This document shows positions 61,745 through 64,000 of a stretch of DNA of 64,000 bases, in pieces. Every line of letters starts with the position of its first letter. The stretch's first letter is position 1. The stretch is taken from assembly GCF_024679245.1 (NCBI RefSeq), contig NC_090186.1, positions 33,565,446 to 33,629,445 of the forward strand, written 5' to 3'. The translations under genes were made by a program, and so were the position numbers. The DNA is from Pseudorasbora parva (Eukaryota > Chordata > Actinopteri > Cypriniformes > Gobionidae). The notes beneath the pieces were generated by a model. That model saw only the letters and a list, made by a program, of their open reading frames with translations, had not been told where the DNA came from and made no database searches.

Positions 61745-62495
61745 TTAAAAAAAAAATCTCCAGCTCTCCAGTTTTTGCATTCAATTAATGATTTATATTT
61801 CTCTTCGTTTTAAATATTTCTCTCAGTTTATTTAGGCTCTTTATGAGTGTGCCTGTGAGTCTACGCGATGATATGAGCAAATATCCAATCACATGCACTA
61901 AAGTTAGTGGGTGTTTAGCTGTGTTTGAGTGCGCGCGCCTGTTGAACACACCTGATTACTGGACTAAGTTGTCTTACTAAGCTAATACTGTCAAATAAAC
62001 ACAAGGTTAACATATATAAACACAGTCGGTTGTGTCTAAAGTGAAAGTAAAATCGTGCGTGTGTATATATGAGATGGAAACAGGTCTTAACAGTGCAGCC
62101 TAGTGATTGTGAACACTTGTCCTTAAAGGGACAGCTCAACTCTAAAATGATGTAAATAACAACTAAAAACAAAGAGAAAAATCACTCACTGCTCTTGAAT
62201 AAAGTATATACAGTAGCTGTCAATCAATGTATATTGCATATTGAAGACTGTAGTTTTAATATTAGCCTACATTTATTCATTCAATTTCATACTTAAATGC
62301 TACTGTACATCTCTGAGCTGCCACTGTAAATCTTTATATATATTTATTTTATATTATACAATACACTAGGAATGTGTACAAGGTTTTTTTTTTAAAGTAA
62401 AGTTAAGTAAGGGTTTTCAAGTCAAGTAAATAAAGAAAGAGTATTAAAATAAAAACATTTTCTTCTTACCTCTTTCCGTTTCTGTCGCCTAAAAA
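61745..62495. mobile_element. second, inverted copy of the 37655-38526 element
   Basis: The reverse complement follows the first copy: GTGACTATAAC-less interior, with landmarks AGTCCAGTAATCA, AAGGGACAGCTCAACTCTAA (complement of TTAGAGGTGAGCTGTCCCTT) and GAGCTGCCACTGTAAATCTT. Both TIRs are missing, so it is truncated at each end. Confidence 0.88.
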
Positions 62496-63293
62496 TCCGA
62501 TACTTTGCGTGTAATATTGTGTGTTATTGTTAAGCACCAATGCCCCACAAAATGTACAAAAACATTATAAAGCACCATCAACTCTTCGTGCACTAAATTA
62601 AGTGTTCTGAAGTCATTCCATAGTGTAATGTGAGGTACAGGTGAATATTTACGTCATTAAATTCAAGTTCACTTGAACGCTTCCCTCTCTCCGCTATGGC
62701 TGTCAGTCATTCTCCATTCAGCTTTAAAACTGTGTGTCGCATTTGGTTACGACAGTCAACACGATGAAACTCTCCAAGATGATTTAATGTTCCTGTTATT
62801 ATGCTTGATATAAAAAAAGGGTCTATGGTTTCGCATAAAAATGACTTTATCTTACTGGAATTTATTGCTGTAAATCGTGTTACTTTCTACCCAATGTCTG
62901 TTAGATCAGGGGTTTTTAAACTGGGTTCCGGGGAACCTTCCTCCAGAAGGTTCTAAGGGGTCCCCAGAAAAAATGTCAGATAAAAGATCAAAGACAAAGT
63001 AAAAGTCTACCAAACAATATAACTGTTTAATTTCTAAATGTTTCTCTCCTTGTTTGCCATATACATACTTTTCAGAATTGTATATGTTTGCTTTGTATCG
63101 TGCTAGTGAGTTTTTCTCACTATAGTCCCCTTTATCATGCTCACTGGGTTTCTAAAGCAGCATTCTTAAATGCTTACATATATTTATTGTGAAAGTTGCT
63201 TATACAAATAATTTTTAATTGAACATATTCTTTTTCAGGTTTATCCACAACTTTCCTGCCAGTCTTAGTGGGCGTCGCCATGACACTCGATAC
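62496..63293. other. intron with a DNA-element fragment
   Basis: CAGGGGTTTTTAAACTGGGT at about 62908, then TTCCGGGGAACC, resembles a hAT terminus. The opposite end was not found. The rest is unassigned. Confidence 0.45.
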
Positions 63294-64000
63294 CAGAGGT
63301 GTGGACTCGAGTCATGTGACTTGGACTCGAGTCAGACTCGAGTCATGAATTTGATGACTTTGGACTCGACTCGACAAAATGTACAAAGACTTGCAACTCG
63401 ACTTGGACTTTAACATCAATGACTCGTGACTTCACTTGGACTTGAGCCTTATGACTCGAGAAGACTTGCTACTTTTTGGCAATTTTTCTTTCACACGGCC
63501 GCGCTGCTCTCAGTGAAAAAAAGCTGCACCTGTATGCATGCAGAGAGCACGCGCGCTGCCAGCACGAGTCACGACATCCAATCACTGTAGTCCCACGTTG
63601 GTTTGATTCGACAGTATCCATAGCTACCAAGTCCGCGTATAACACGTGACTTATTTGGGCTTCTTTTTTTGGCAAGTCGCGGTAAAAAATCTCGAGTTGC
63701 GGGTCGCGGTTTTTTGGGCTTATTTAAAAAAATGTGGTTGCTTGTTAGGAAAATATGACAAGCAACTTCGTTTCTTTACATTTATGGTCGCTGTTTTGTC
63801 CAAATACATTGCCTGACACTGTCTTCTCACAGCTAATAGCCATAGTGCAACGATACAAGTGCTGTATTCATTCGTCCTCATACATCTCGCCTCCTTCCCC
63901 TCTTTGAAGAAAAATTGCGTTCAACGTGCAGGCATGTGATGTGATGTTATAAATGTAAAGAGAGTTCGTAGACGTAAATAGACGAATACATTTTATTATT
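63294..64000 (+). mobile_element. 5' part of a GACTCGAGTC-rich hAT-like element, running off the window
   Basis: Starts CAGAGGTGTGGACTCGAGTC, followed by a dense array of ACTCGAGTC/GACTTGGACTCG motifs to about 63460, a terminal structure common in teleost genomes. The right end lies outside the window. Confidence 0.75.

Overview
This is a vertebrate (eukaryotic) genomic window, almost certainly from a teleost and most likely a cyprinid (carp/zebrafish-like) fish. The evidence is AT-rich DNA, GT-AG introns of several kb, long (AT)n, (AC)n, (ATCT)n and (AAAT)n microsatellites, and a repeat load dominated by DNA transposons: Tc1-like, hAT with 8-bp duplications, TTAA-flanked and TTA-flanked MITEs. 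There are also L2 and DIRS retroelement remnants and tRNA-derived SINEs. There are no prokaryotic genes, operons or CRISPR arrays.

One complete protein gene can be reconstructed. It is on the minus strand and encodes TNF receptor superfamily member 21 (death receptor 6, tnfrsf21). Its six coding exons run from the start codon at 49080 to the stop codon at 14429 (49045-49080, 38754-39390, 34821-35345, 24148-24413, 16371-16584, 14429-14658). All junctions are GT-AG and in phase. The sum is 1908 nt, or 635 residues plus stop, with signal peptide, cysteine-rich repeats, transmembrane helix, death domain and conserved C-terminus in the expected order. A GC-rich promoter lies at about 49100-49560.

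Divergently oriented about 4.6 kb away, 53690-54011 looks like a CGCG-containing promoter and first exon ending ATG-G just before a GT donor. In human, the divergent neighbour of TNFRSF21 is CD2AP, so I infer cd2ap exon 1. The rest of the window (54012-64000) would then be its first intron. This is inference from synteny and splice phase, not from protein homology.

Layout: 1-13000 is downstream intergenic DNA with nested transposons. These include a hAT-like element (3371-6580), a SINE, an L2 LINE interrupted by a Tc1-like element and by a MITE that itself contains a palindrome, and a DIRS remnant. 13100-49100 is tnfrsf21, with introns full of Tc1 relics, TTAA MITEs, two adjacent long palindromes (28050-29135 and 29435-30305), and repeats within 90 bp of three consecutive splice donors. 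49100-53690 is the bidirectional intergenic space with a long (GT)n tract and a promoter-proximal inverted repeat. 54012-64000 carries further hAT and TTAA elements, including a 2.9-kb hAT with a perfect 8-bp duplication.

I found no convincing new molecular system. The most informative signals are the transposon stratigraphy and the repeats pressed against tnfrsf21 exons.
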